A stretch of 45,944 nt of DNA from an uncultured Collinsella sp. (GCA_900756765.1 CAAELE010000009.1:1-45944); one strand, 5' to 3'; positions 25,413 to 33,814 are shown, counted from the first letter of the stretch. Notes: generated from the letters alone by a model not told the origin. Translations and numbers: made by a program.

Positions 25413-26888
25413 CTACGCGCTATTTAGCTCATAGATAATTTGGAGTGCCTCGAATATACGCATATACCTGCTAAAACGCGCGTCGTAGAGCTCATGGGCC
25501 CTGTCGTTTTTTTCAATGGAATCGAGTTTTCTGCAGACCCCTGCGGCAACCGCCGTCAAGTCTTGGCCGCAAGAAGCCGAGAGAGCCAGCAGCGCCGCGC
25601 CCTGACCGGCACCGGAGGATTCCATCCGCACCATATCGACCCCCAACACGTTGGAGAGCGTTTGCGCCCAAAAATCGTTCTTGGCCCCTCCTCCAACGAG
25701 CCTGATGCTGCGCCACTCTTCCGAATGGTCCACGGACTCCTTGAGCTCCCTTAAGGCATACGCCGTGCCCTCCATCAGAGCCCTTTCGAGCTCGGAACGA
25801 GTCGTGTCAAGATCAAGCCCCAGAAAGGCACCGCGTACCGACGGGCAACCGTGCAGGACTTTTTCTCCCGATAGATGGGGGTAGAACATGAGATCCCTCA
25901 TGTCGTAGAAGGGGTCCTCGACGGCCTTGTCCTCCAAATCGTAGGACTCACTGCTTAGAATCTGCCCGTACCACCATTCCTTGGCACCGCCGCACGATCT
26001 GATACTCAGCTGAATTTGGGTCTTAAGGGTATTTCCCCACTTGAACAACACGGGCTTGCCAACAGCCGGAAGGTCAACTCCCTCAGATGAATACATCAGC
26101 ACGCCGCTTGTTCCAAGTGAGATGGTGGGGACGCCCTCCAAAAGGCATCCCGTGCAGATCGCTGCCGCGGGATTGTCGCCCGTTCCCCTCACGATCATGG
26201 CACCTGCGGGAATTCCCGTCTCGCTTGAAGCTCTCCCAACCACGGCCCCAATTACGGCATCAGAAGGCTCGACAACGGGAAGCAACGACTCGGGGATTCC
26301 AAAATGCTCGCAGACCTCACCGATCCAAGCTTGCCTCTCGTTATCGTAGAGCCCTGTTGTCGAAGCCCCGCAATAGTCCGTACCAGCACGCCCGCCAAAC
26401 TTGAGAGCAATCCAATCTGAAACCGAAAGAAACACTTCGCTCTTTGAAAGGCCCTCAGGATTATTCTTAGCTATCCATGCAAGGTTAATCGCCGGAACCC
26501 CAGTCGAAAGAAAGCTGGCGACCCTAGGATAGCCCGCAGACAGAGCCCACTGCTTCTCGGTAAAGACAGCGTCAATCGTGCGCTGGTCGTTCCACATTAT
26601 GGCGGGACACGTTGGCACCCCATCGGCATCGATCAAGACCGTCGTGTGCATCTGCCCGGTAGCGCCAACGCCTTTTATTAGAGACAGGTCAACTTTCTCT
26701 CCAAGCAGGGAGCATGCAGAGCAAATGGCGATCCACCATGTCTCGGGATTGATCTCCCGCCAACCGGGATGAGGCTCAGAGCACTCGTAAGCCTCGCTCG
26801 CAGTCGCGACAACTTTTCCGCCTTCATCAATGCACGTGAGCTTCACCGATGACGTGCCCACATCGACACCAAGGTAGAGCGCACCCAT
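25413..26888 (-). CDS. FGGY-family sugar kinase, xylulokinase-like
   Basis: The 491-residue kinase has YLGVDVGTSSVKL (phosphate loop 1), the xylulokinase-like GQMH (78-81) and MWNDQRT (98-104). RGTGDNPAAAICTG carries the catalytic Asp, and LVGGGAKNDFWAQ lies in the adenosine region. Start 26888 has GATGAGG five bases before it and is better than 26903. Phosphorylation of a ketose or ketose phosphate is likely. It follows the aldolase gene by 30 bp. In a PTS locus, where the sugar enters already phosphorylated, a second kinase suggests a bisphosphate intermediate. Confidence 0.9.
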   Translation of the reverse strand: MGALYLGVDVGTSSVKLTCIDEGGKVVATASEAYECSEPHPGWREINPETWWIAICSACSLLGEKVDLSLIKGVGATGQMHTTVLIDADGVPTCPAIMWNDQRTIDAVFTEKQWALSAGYPRVASFLSTGVPAINLAWIAKNNPEGLSKSEVFLSVSDWIALKFGGRAGTDYCGASTTGLYDNERQAWIGEVCEHFGIPESLLPVVEPSDAVIGAVVGRASSETGIPAGAMIVRGTGDNPAAAICTGCLLEGVPTISLGTSGVLMYSSEGVDLPAVGKPVLFKWGNTLKTQIQLSIRSCGGAKEWWYGQILSSESYDLEDKAVEDPFYDMRDLMFYPHLSGEKVLHGCPSVRGAFLGLDLDTTRSELERALMEGTAYALRELKESVDHSEEWRSIRLVGGGAKNDFWAQTLSNVLGVDMVRMESSGAGQGAALLALSASCGQDLTAVAAGVCRKLDSIEKNDRAHELYDARFSRYMRIFEALQIIYELNSA

Positions 26889-26918
26889 TATCGCCTCATC
26901 CATGTTCGTAATTCCGCG

Positions 26919-27761
26919 CTACTCAGCGATGCCGTTGATGGCGTGCGTCGTCTTGTAAGCAACGTCCGCAACTGCCTTACGTGTATCAATCAGTACCTTG
27001 GCGAGATTATGCTCGTTGTTGTTTGCCTCGTACGCCTTGCCAACCGTCGTGATGTAGGCCTTGCGCAGGTCGCTTGCGATGTTGATCTTGGACATCTTGT
27101 GTGGCTGCATAGCGTGGATGGTCTCATAGGGAATGCCCGAGCCACCATGAAGAACGAGGGGACACGGAGACACCTCGGCAAGCTTCTCAAGCAGCGGCAA
27201 ATCGATGCGCGGCGTATCCTCAAGGCCGTGAACGTTGCCGATAGACACGGCCAACAGGTCGCAGCCCGTGCGCTCCACAAACTCGCAAACCTGATCGGGG
27301 TCGGTCTTAAGATCCGCCTCGGAAACATGATCGTCTTCTTTGCCCTTGATGGCACCGAGCTCAGCCTCAACGGGCACGCCGTAGCAATGGCAGTAGTCAA
27401 CTGCCTGGCGCGAGAAGCGAATGTTCTCCTCAAAGGGCAACGCGGCACCGTCGATCATAACGGAGGTAAAGCCGGCCTGAACCGCCTGTCGAACATCCTC
27501 GAGCGTCTTGCCGTGGTCAAGATGCAGACACGTGGGAACGATATAGTCCTCCGCCGCGCGTTTAACGATAGAGGCGATCATGCCGTAATCGGAAAGCTTA
27601 ACGTTGGTAGGGGCGATCTGGAGGATGCCCGGCATGCCGGCCTTCTGCAATCCGTCCAAGATACCCAGGGTCATCTCCATATTGGTCGTGTTATATGCGG
27701 GAAGGAGCCATCCGTTCTTGCGTGCAATCTGGATCAGCTCAGTCGAAGTTACAACTGCCAT
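26919..27761 (-). CDS. Class II ketose-bisphosphate aldolase (GatY/FbaA family)
   Basis: The 280-residue zinc aldolase has the catalytic Asp82 and zinc ligand His83 in LHLDHGKT, Glu134 (VEAELGAI), His178 (GNVHG), His205 (LHGGSG) and Asn227 (KINIASDLR). All expected metal and phosphate ligands are present. The length is that of GatY/KbaY rather than longer FbaA proteins. Its products would be dihydroxyacetone phosphate and an aldehyde. GGAGG precedes ATG 27761. Two operator palindromes lie 57-90 bp upstream. Confidence 0.93.
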   Translation of the reverse strand: MAVVTSTELIQIARKNGWLLPAYNTTNMEMTLGILDGLQKAGMPGILQIAPTNVKLSDYGMIASIVKRAAEDYIVPTCLHLDHGKTLEDVRQAVQAGFTSVMIDGAALPFEENIRFSRQAVDYCHCYGVPVEAELGAIKGKEDDHVSEADLKTDPDQVCEFVERTGCDLLAVSIGNVHGLEDTPRIDLPLLEKLAEVSPCPLVLHGGSGIPYETIHAMQPHKMSKINIASDLRKAYITTVGKAYEANNNEHNLAKVLIDTRKAVADVAYKTTHAINGIAE

Positions 27762-27817
27762 GATTCCTCCAACCGGGTTACGGCAATTCGAGTTGAGTTT
27801 ACGTTCCAGATACTTAT

Positions 27818-27829
27818 ATAGACGTCTAT
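27818..27829. promoter_or_regulatory. Perfect operator palindrome ATAGACGTCTAT
   Basis: A perfect 12-bp palindrome upstream of the aldolase-kinase genes. It lies 22 bp centre to centre from a second site (27840-27851), so both face the same side of the helix. The GntR-UTRA protein at 21279 is the likely binder. Confidence 0.65.
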
Positions 27830-27839
27830 GTACCTGTTT

Positions 27840-27851
27840 ATAGACGACTAT
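27840..27851. promoter_or_regulatory. Second operator site ATAGACGACTAT
   Basis: One symmetric mismatch from the perfect ATAGACGTCTAT at 27818-27829. The pair is a plausible double operator for cooperative binding. Confidence 0.6.
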
Positions 27852-27896
27852 ATACCTTTTTGATTCTTGCGCATAGCATTAAATGTCTCGAATTAG

Positions 27897-27928
27897 AAAA
27901 AGGGCTGCCGAGAAACAGTCGACAGCCC
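27897..27928 (-). terminator. Terminator of the HAD gene
   Basis: GGGCTGCCG (27902-27910) pairs with CGACAGCCC (27920-27928) with one mismatch. On the minus strand a run of Ts follows (27901-27897). It separates the HAD gene from the aldolase gene. Confidence 0.7.
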
Positions 27929-27942
27929 ATCGTTCAACCTGT

Positions 27943-28599
27943 TTACCCCAATGTTCCGCTTGCCAGCATGTCGACAACATCATTAAGGTTCAGGACAATC
28001 GCCGCGGCTAATCTTTCCATCTCTTCTGTTGGCTCGGAGAGATCAGGAACCATGACGGTGTGAAAACCTCCTGCAAAGCCCGCGCGCACCCCGTTATAGG
28101 AATCCTCCAAGACGAGGGATTTTTGCGGCGGCACCCCTAGCTCGTCCGCCGCTTTTAAAAAGACGTCAGGATAGGGCTTGGCATGCTCGACCTCGATACC
28201 AGAAACGATCGAATCAAAATATGGAAGTATTCCTCCCCTTATCAGGTTGGCCTTGATCATCTCCCTGCTCGACGAGGAGGCAACCGCCATCGGAATCCCT
28301 TCAATCTTGAGATACTCGAGAAGCCTATCCAATCCAGGTTTTTTCTCTGCGCCATGGGCCAATGCTTCATGGGCTATTTCGTAAAAACGATCAACAAATG
28401 CCTTGGGGTCGACTTCGTCACCATACCATTCGCGAATAATGGATACGGCCTCGGCTCCATTGGTTCCGCGCATGGCGTCCGCAAGGCCCTCCATGCACTC
28501 AACCCCAAACTCGATTGCGGTCTTAGGCCAACAAGAAGCCCAGATAGGCTCGGTGTCAAACATAAGCCCATCCATATCGAAGATAACCGCCTCGTACAT
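27943..28599 (-). CDS. HAD-superfamily phosphatase of the glucitol-type PTS locus
   Basis: The 218-residue protein has DMDGLMFDTE with the catalytic Asp pair, a helical cap, ASSS (motif II), and KPYPDVFLKAADELGV with LEDSYNG (motifs III/IV). GGAGG before ATG 28599 gives the start. It is not a close relative of the paired HAD genes at 9281 and 11577. It has its own operator-like site 18 bp upstream, so it is controlled with the sugar locus. It may remove a phosphate from an intermediate or a toxic by-product. Confidence 0.9.
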   Translation of the reverse strand: MYEAVIFDMDGLMFDTEPIWASCWPKTAIEFGVECMEGLADAMRGTNGAEAVSIIREWYGDEVDPKAFVDRFYEIAHEALAHGAEKKPGLDRLLEYLKIEGIPMAVASSSSREMIKANLIRGGILPYFDSIVSGIEVEHAKPYPDVFLKAADELGVPPQKSLVLEDSYNGVRAGFAGGFHTVMVPDLSEPTEEMERLAAAIVLNLNDVVDMLASGTLG

Positions 28600-28616
28600 A
28601 TTGCCTCCCTGTTCAA

Positions 28617-28628
28617 GTAGACGTCTAT
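28617..28628. promoter_or_regulatory. Operator site upstream of the HAD gene
   Basis: GTAGACGTCTAT differs from ATAGACGTCTAT at one position. It lies 18 bp before the HAD start, where a bound repressor would block transcription. It links this gene to the same regulon as the aldolase and kinase. Confidence 0.6.
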
Positions 28629-28675
28629 ATACGTTTATTCTAGCAAAGGAGGACTTTTCTCTACTGCAACGGCAC

Positions 28676-28714
28676 AAAAAGGTGCCCGCCCCACAGATGC
28701 TGGGGCGGGCACCT
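28676..28714 (-). terminator. Terminator hairpin, distal one after EF-G2
   Basis: AGGTGCCCGCCCCA (28680-28693) is complementary to 28701-28714 around a 7-base loop, with a T-run on the minus strand. It backs up the hairpin at 28723-28766. Confidence 0.75.
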
Positions 28715-28722
28715 CGCCCGCC

Positions 28723-28766
28723 AAAAAAGCCGCCACAACGGAACTACCCCATCGCGGCGGTTTTTT
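28723..28766 (-). terminator. Terminator hairpin, proximal one after EF-G2
   Basis: CCGCC near 28729-28734 pairs with GGCGG (28756-28760), extended by an A6/T6 pairing that leaves a T-run on the minus strand. It begins 10 bp after the EF-G2 stop. Confidence 0.6.
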
Positions 28767-28775
28767 ATCGTCTAG

Positions 28776-30851
28776 TTACTTAGCGCGGCCCTCCTCATAG
28801 CGCTCGACCAGCTTGGCCTGAACGTCATAAGGCACCTGCTCATAGCCTGCAGGCTTCATGGTAAAGTCGCCCGTGCCGCGCGTGATAGAGCGCAGACGCG
28901 TCGAGTAATCCGTCAGCTCGGCCAGCGGCGCCTGCGCGATAACCACGGTGTCTCCGCGCTCATCAGTCTCCATGCCCGTCACACGACCGCGCGAGGCCGA
29001 GATGTCGCCCATCACGGCGCCGGCGTAGCTCTCGGGGATCGTCACCGTGATTTCCTCGATAGGCTCCAGCACCACTGGATCGGCATCGGCGCATGCCTTG
29101 CGCAGGCCGATGCGAGCTGCCGCGCGGAACGCCATCTCGTTGGAGTCGACGCTGTGATACGAACCGTCGTACACCGCGACGCGAATGCCCGTGAGCGGGT
29201 AGCCGGCAATAATACCGTCCTTCATGGTCTCCTGGACGCCCTTGTCCACGGCGGGAATCAGCGAGCGCGGGATGCGGCCACCCACGACCTCGTCAACAAA
29301 CTCATAGCCGTCGCTCGTGCCGTCGGGCCCAATGAGCGGCTCAACGCGCAGCCAGCAGTCACCATACTGGCCGGCGCCGCCGGTCTGCTTCTTATGACGA
29401 CCCTGGGCACTTGCCGTGCGGCGGATGGTCTCGCGATACGGGATACGGATCGGCACGCTCTTGGCAGCAACCTTGGTGCGGTCCTCCAGACGATTGAGCA
29501 GCACCGAAACCTGCGCCTCGCCCACTGCCGAGATGATGGTCTGGCCGGTCTCCTCGTCGCGGTCGATGCTCATGGTCGGGTCTGCCTTGCAGGCCTTCTC
29601 GATAAACGTGTAGAGCTTCTCTTCGTCGCCGCGGTTCTCGGCTTCGATGGCGATGCGGTACTGCGAGTTGGGGAACTTAAACGCCGCAGCCTCGACCTTG
29701 CCGGTAATCGAGAGCGTATCGCCCGTCTCGGCAGCCAGCTTGGGCGCCACGATGATGTCGCCGGCATAGGCATGGCCAACCTCGGTCATATCGCGGCCGC
29801 ACATCACATACAAGTGAGCCAAACGATCGCTCTTGCGGGTACGCGCGTTGACCAACTCAAGACCCGGCTCAAGCGTGCCCGTCAGCACCTTGATAAAGCT
29901 GATGCGGCCCTGCTGCGGATCGGCCAGCGTCTTAAACACAAACGCCACCGGACGGTCATCGTCACTCGAAATCTTAAGCGAATCACCGTCGATGAGCGGC
30001 ATCTCGCCGTAGTCGGTCGGCGCCGGGAAGTACGTGGCGATGTCGTCCATCAGCGAGTTGACGCCCTGCTCCTTAATGCAATCGCCCGCAAAGACCGGCA
30101 CAAAGATGCGCTCGGCGATCGCCTTAGACAGCAGGCCTTCAAGCTCCTCCTGCGTCAGCGTCTCCTCGCCTTCCAGGTATTTCATCATCAGCTCGTCGTC
30201 GGCCTCGGCCACCAGCTCGCACAGATGGTCATGGGCCTCCTCGGCCTGGGCACGATACTCCTCGGGAATCTCCGACTCAACGGCCTCGGCGCCGTTGCAG
30301 TGGCGCGCCTTCATGCGCACCAGGTCGATGATGCCGTCAAAGTCCTCGCCCTCGCCCCAGGGAAGGGTCACGGCGCCCAGGCGCGTGCCAAAGCGCTCCT
30401 GCAGCAGGTCCATCGTGGTCGCAAAGCTGGCCTCGGAGCGCGACAGGCGGTTTACGAACACCGCGCGTGCCAGGCGTAGGTCCTCGGCGGCATACCAGAG
30501 CTTAACCGTCGTAGGCTGCGGGCCGGCCTCGGCGTCGACCACAAACAGAGCCGTCTCGCAGACGCTCATCGCGGCAAAGGCGTCGCCGATAAAATCGGGA
30601 TAGCACGGGGCATCGAGCACATTGATACGAGCGCCCTTCCAGTCGATCGGCGCAATGGTCGTCGAGATGGAAAACGCACGCTTGACCTCTTCGGGGTCAT
30701 AGTCGAGCGTGGGCTTGGTGCCGTCGTGGCCGCCCAGGCGGGCGGTCTTGCCGGAAAGGTGGAGCATGGCCTCGGCGAGTGAAGTCTTGCCCACCCCGCC
30801 TTGGCCTACGAGCACCACGTTCCTTACGTTACCGGTCTTGGGAGCACCCAT
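28776..30851 (-). CDS. EF-G paralogue (FusA2/EF-G2 type)
   Basis: The 691-residue GTPase has the P-loop GQGGVGKTS (16-24) and the domain layout of EF-G, but several G motifs are changed. The usual DTPGH is LDAPCYPDF, and the NKxD motif reads NRLS. No RGITI switch is visible. Such proteins form the FusA2 group in actinobacteria and Thermus, where the canonical EF-G is a separate gene. The excellent AAGGAGG before ATG 30851 gives the start. Its role may be in ribosome rescue or recycling under stress; a main elongation role is unlikely. Confidence 0.88.
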   Translation of the reverse strand: MGAPKTGNVRNVVLVGQGGVGKTSLAEAMLHLSGKTARLGGHDGTKPTLDYDPEEVKRAFSISTTIAPIDWKGARINVLDAPCYPDFIGDAFAAMSVCETALFVVDAEAGPQPTTVKLWYAAEDLRLARAVFVNRLSRSEASFATTMDLLQERFGTRLGAVTLPWGEGEDFDGIIDLVRMKARHCNGAEAVESEIPEEYRAQAEEAHDHLCELVAEADDELMMKYLEGEETLTQEELEGLLSKAIAERIFVPVFAGDCIKEQGVNSLMDDIATYFPAPTDYGEMPLIDGDSLKISSDDDRPVAFVFKTLADPQQGRISFIKVLTGTLEPGLELVNARTRKSDRLAHLYVMCGRDMTEVGHAYAGDIIVAPKLAAETGDTLSITGKVEAAAFKFPNSQYRIAIEAENRGDEEKLYTFIEKACKADPTMSIDRDEETGQTIISAVGEAQVSVLLNRLEDRTKVAAKSVPIRIPYRETIRRTASAQGRHKKQTGGAGQYGDCWLRVEPLIGPDGTSDGYEFVDEVVGGRIPRSLIPAVDKGVQETMKDGIIAGYPLTGIRVAVYDGSYHSVDSNEMAFRAAARIGLRKACADADPVVLEPIEEITVTIPESYAGAVMGDISASRGRVTGMETDERGDTVVIAQAPLAELTDYSTRLRSITRGTGDFTMKPAGYEQVPYDVQAKLVERYEEGRAK

Positions 30852-31025
30852 GATGACCTCCTTGCAGGGCCGCGCGCAATGCGCGACGCCAACGGGGAGA
30901 GTTCGCGGTCGGTGCCGTCCCGGGAGCAGCATGGTCGGCAGCCGAGCCGACTCACCCTCCAAATGTCCTATGCCACCACCCTACCCTCACGGGCGGCTGT
31001 CCATGCATACCTTTCGGCACACGTA

Positions 31026-31054
31026 TGAATACAGGCGGCGAGAGGAAGAGACAA
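31026..31054 (-). promoter_or_regulatory. Candidate promoter of EF-G2
   Basis: On the minus strand TTGTCT (31054-31049) and TATTCA (31031-31026) are separated by exactly 17 bp. The leader would be about 170 bases. Confidence 0.4.
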
Positions 31055-31091
31055 GCTTGTGAGGCAATTATTGAACCCCGTCGATGTAAAC

Positions 31092-31128
31092 AAAAAGCCG
31101 CCACAGACCGTAAGACCTGTGGCGGCTT
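31092..31128 (-). terminator. Terminator of the amino-acid ABC operon
   Basis: AAGCCGCCACAG (31095-31106) pairs with CTGTGGCGGCTT (31117-31128) and a T-run follows on the minus strand. Confidence 0.8.
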
Positions 31129-31161
31129 CGCCTCAATTAATAGTTGAGTAAATACCTGAGC

Positions 31162-31926
31162 CTATCCCTCGATACGGCTCAAGAACTCGCGTGTACGCTG
31201 CTCGCGCGGATGATCGATAACCTGCTCGGCAGGACCCTCCTCGACAATACGACCGCCATCCATAAAGACCACGCGGTCGGCAACGTCGCGGGCAAACTGC
31301 ATCGCGTGCGTCACGATCACCATCGTCATATTCTGCGCGGCCAAATCCTTGATGACGCGCAGCACCTCAGCCGTCAGCTCTGGATCGAGCGCCGAGGTCG
31401 GCTCATCAAAGAACAAGATTTCCGGGTCGAGCGCCAGGGCGCGGGCAATACTCACGCGCTGCTGCTGACCGCCCGAAAGCTCGCAGGGTACCTTGTTCTC
31501 GTTACCCGTAAGCCCCATCTGTGCAATAAGCTCGTGTGCGCGGGCCTCCGCCTGCTCGCGCGGACGCCTAAGCACGCGGATCGGTGCATCGGTGATGTTT
31601 TTCATCACGGTATAGTGCGGGAACAGATTGTAGTTCTGAAACACCAGACCGAACCGCGAGCGCGCCTGTTTAGGTACATCGCCCTTTGCGTACATCGCGC
31701 CCGAACCCGCATCCGTCGCGACGGCAAGGTCGCCAAACGAGAGCGAGCCGCCGTCGAGCGTCTCGAGCAGCGTGGCACAGCGCAGCAGCGTGGACTTACC
31801 GCCGCCCGAAGGCCCGATAATCGCCACGACCTCGCCGCGCTTCACCTCGAGCGAGATGTCCTTGAGCACCTCATTGCCACCAAACGCCTTGCGCGCGCTT
31901 TCGATTTTCATCACCGAGTTAGTCAT
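31162..31926 (-). CDS. Polar amino-acid ABC transporter, ATP-binding protein
   Basis: The 254-residue ATPase has Walker A GPSGGGKST (about 38-46), the Q-loop LVFQNYNLFPHYT, the signature LSGGQQQRVSIARAL and Walker B EILFFDEPTSALDP, followed by the H-loop VTHAMQFARDVADRV. It is typical of the HisP/GlnQ group. Its start 31926 overlaps the end of the permease gene by 8 bp; an ATG at 31911 is a possible alternative. It energises uptake with the permease and lipoprotein upstream. Confidence 0.93.
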   Translation of the reverse strand: MTNSVMKIESARKAFGGNEVLKDISLEVKRGEVVAIIGPSGGGKSTLLRCATLLETLDGGSLSFGDLAVATDAGSGAMYAKGDVPKQARSRFGLVFQNYNLFPHYTVMKNITDAPIRVLRRPREQAEARAHELIAQMGLTGNENKVPCELSGGQQQRVSIARALALDPEILFFDEPTSALDPELTAEVLRVIKDLAAQNMTMVIVTHAMQFARDVADRVVFMDGGRIVEEGPAEQVIDHPREQRTREFLSRIEG

Positions 31927-32572
31927 GATAATAGTCCAGCTTCTTTTCGGCGGCGCCCAGCAGCATCTCGACCACAAAGTTAAAGACCCAGTAGATCAGA
32001 GCCGCAATCGCAAACGGCACCATGCTCACCTGCGAGGCAACCAGCGCCTTGGCGGTCGAAAACATCTCACCCACGCCAATGGCAAACGCCAGCGACGTGT
32101 CCTTGACCAGCGTGATAATCTCGTTGCCCATCGCCGGCAAAATGCGCTTGGCGACCTGCGGCATCACGATGTACAAAAACGTCTGCACGCGCGAATAGCC
32201 CAGCACCTCGGCGGCCTCATATTGACCGCGCGGAATCGACTGCAGGCCCGAGCGATAGATCTCGGCAAAGTAGCCGGCGTAGTTGATGATGAACGCCACA
32301 ACGCACGCCGTCCACTTGGAATCAGGCGTGAGCGAAATGCCAAACACGTAGTACGGGGCAAAGTAGATGGCAAACATCTGCAGCATGAGCGGCGTACCGC
32401 GCATGACCGAAATGTAGATGCGCGCGATCCAACGCAGCGGCGCGACCTTGCTCATGCGCATAAACGCCACGGGGATTCCCAGCGGAATCGACCCGAGCAG
32501 CGTCAACACAAACAGCTGCAAGCTGACCAAGAATCCCTGGCCAAGCATCTGCATCATGATCTGAATAGACAA
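31919..32572 (-). CDS. Polar amino-acid ABC transporter, permease
   Basis: The 217-residue membrane protein is a HisM/GlnP-type permease with about five segments. It has the EAA-like loop EAAEVLGYSRVQTFLYIVMPQ, which docks to the ATPase. One permease gene is present, so a homodimer is likely. It follows the substrate-binding gene after a 139-bp gap that holds a long hairpin. Confidence 0.92.
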   Translation of the reverse strand: MSIQIMMQMLGQGFLVSLQLFVLTLLGSIPLGIPVAFMRMSKVAPLRWIARIYISVMRGTPLMLQMFAIYFAPYYVFGISLTPDSKWTACVVAFIINYAGYFAEIYRSGLQSIPRGQYEAAEVLGYSRVQTFLYIVMPQVAKRILPAMGNEIITLVKDTSLAFAIGVGEMFSTAKALVASQVSMVPFAIAALIYWVFNFVVEMLLGAAEKKLDYYHD

Positions 32573-32613
32573 CCTAAGCTCTCTTTCACAGCAACGGAAC
32601 AGCGGATTTTACT

Positions 32614-32720
32614 CTCAAATAGGCACAGTGCCCAAGATTGCGAGCGACAAGCCCGACGAAGCGTACTTTGGTACGCGAGGAGGGTTGGAGCCGCAAGGTT
32701 GGGTGCTGTGGCTATTTGAG
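32614..32720 (-). repeat. Long imperfect hairpin between lipoprotein and permease genes
   Basis: CTCAAATAGGCACAGTGCCC (from 32614) is complementary to the stretch ending at 32720 with three mismatches over 22 bp. A central GCGTAC (32661-32666) pairs with GTACGC (32671-32676). The right arm includes the last codons of the lipoprotein gene. Such elements often stabilise the upstream mRNA so that the binding protein is made in excess. Confidence 0.7.
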
Positions 32721-33572
32721 AACCCAGTTGTCGAAGGATAGACCGTAATCTGCATACTTATCGCACAGGTCCTTGACCGTACCGTCCTCATAGAGCGCCT
32801 TGAGCGACTCGGTCACGGCGTCGGCCGACTTGGTGTCGCCCTTCTTAAAGCCGACGCCGTAGTGCTCGCTGGACAGCGGCTTATCAAGCTGCGTATAGGC
32901 ATCGGGCTTGGCGGCAAGCTGATACTGGGCAATCGAAAGGTCGCAAGCCACGGCATCGACCGCGCCGCTCTCGAGCTGCATAAAGGCCGTGTTGTACTCG
33001 CCGATGGTGTCGAGCGTGGCAAACGTCGCGGCCAGATCCTTCTGGTCACCCTCGAGCACATCCTGAGCGGCGGAATCGGTCTGGGTAATCACGGTCTTTC
33101 CAGCAAGATCGTCCCAGCTCTTGATACCCGCATCCTTCTTGACCACCAGCACCTGCTCGTTGAGCATGTACGGCTCGGAGAACGTGTAGTCGTCCTCGCG
33201 GCCCTCCATGGTAAAGCCGTTCCAGATGCAGTTGATGGCGCCCGAGTTGAGCAGCGTGTCCTTGGCGTCCCAATCGATGGCCTCGTAGTCGACATCCCAG
33301 CCCTGCTTATCGGCAACGGCCTTGGCAAGGTCAAGGTCAAAGCCGGTGTACTCGCCGTCGTCGCCCACAAAGCCGTACGGAGGATAGGACTTGTCAAAGC
33401 CCACCACGAGCTTCTTGGACTCCGCAGCGCCCTTCACATCCTTGGCCGCGGCAGAGCCAGCAGCGGAGCCCTTGCCGGCGCCGCCGCCACAGCCGACAAG
33501 ACCAAGGCCGAGCACCGTGGCGAGTGAGCCGGCTAGACCAACAAACTGACGACGAGACATATCGGTATTCAT
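32712..33572 (-). CDS. Amino-acid ABC transporter substrate-binding lipoprotein
   Basis: The 286-residue lipoprotein has MSRRQFVGLAGSLATVLGLGLVGC, a twin-arginine-like signal with lipobox Cys28. The mature part is a family 3 solute-binding domain with YPPYGFVGDDGEYTGFDLDLAKAVA. AAGGGGGAAT before ATG 33572 sets the start. It probably binds a polar amino acid. It is first in the operon, upstream of the permease and ATPase genes. Confidence 0.92.
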   Translation of the reverse strand: MNTDMSRRQFVGLAGSLATVLGLGLVGCGGGAGKGSAAGSAAAKDVKGAAESKKLVVGFDKSYPPYGFVGDDGEYTGFDLDLAKAVADKQGWDVDYEAIDWDAKDTLLNSGAINCIWNGFTMEGREDDYTFSEPYMLNEQVLVVKKDAGIKSWDDLAGKTVITQTDSAAQDVLEGDQKDLAATFATLDTIGEYNTAFMQLESGAVDAVACDLSIAQYQLAAKPDAYTQLDKPLSSEHYGVGFKKGDTKSADAVTESLKALYEDGTVKDLCDKYADYGLSFDNWVLK

Positions 33573-33663
33573 GGTATTCCCCCTTGGTGGCACTTTAGTT
33601 AAGTAAAGTGAGTAATGTAACGTTCAGAATCATACACTCTACCTTGATAAAGTACAAGGGAGG

Positions 33664-33814
33664 GTTTGCCCGGCGTGGGCGGGGAGCGGCGCGTAATTAA
33701 GTTTCCTGCTCTACAGTCCTGCGCAAGACGGAAAGCACATTAAGTGCTTTCCTTTGCGTGCGGAACTCGCGATAAACTTAATTATGCGCCGCTCCCCGTC
33801 CGCGCCTGGCAAAC
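33664..33814. repeat. 151-bp nested palindrome with 41-bp arms
   Basis: The arms (33664-33704 and 33774-33814) match at 37 of 41 positions and run from GTTTGCC inwards to GTTT. The 69-bp interior holds a perfect 9-bp stem GGAAAGCAC (33730-33738) with GTGCTTTCC (33744-33752) and an outer CGCAA/TTGCG pair. No ORF is seen. It lies between the divergent lipoprotein and rlmD genes and looks like a miniature mobile element. Confidence 0.85.
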
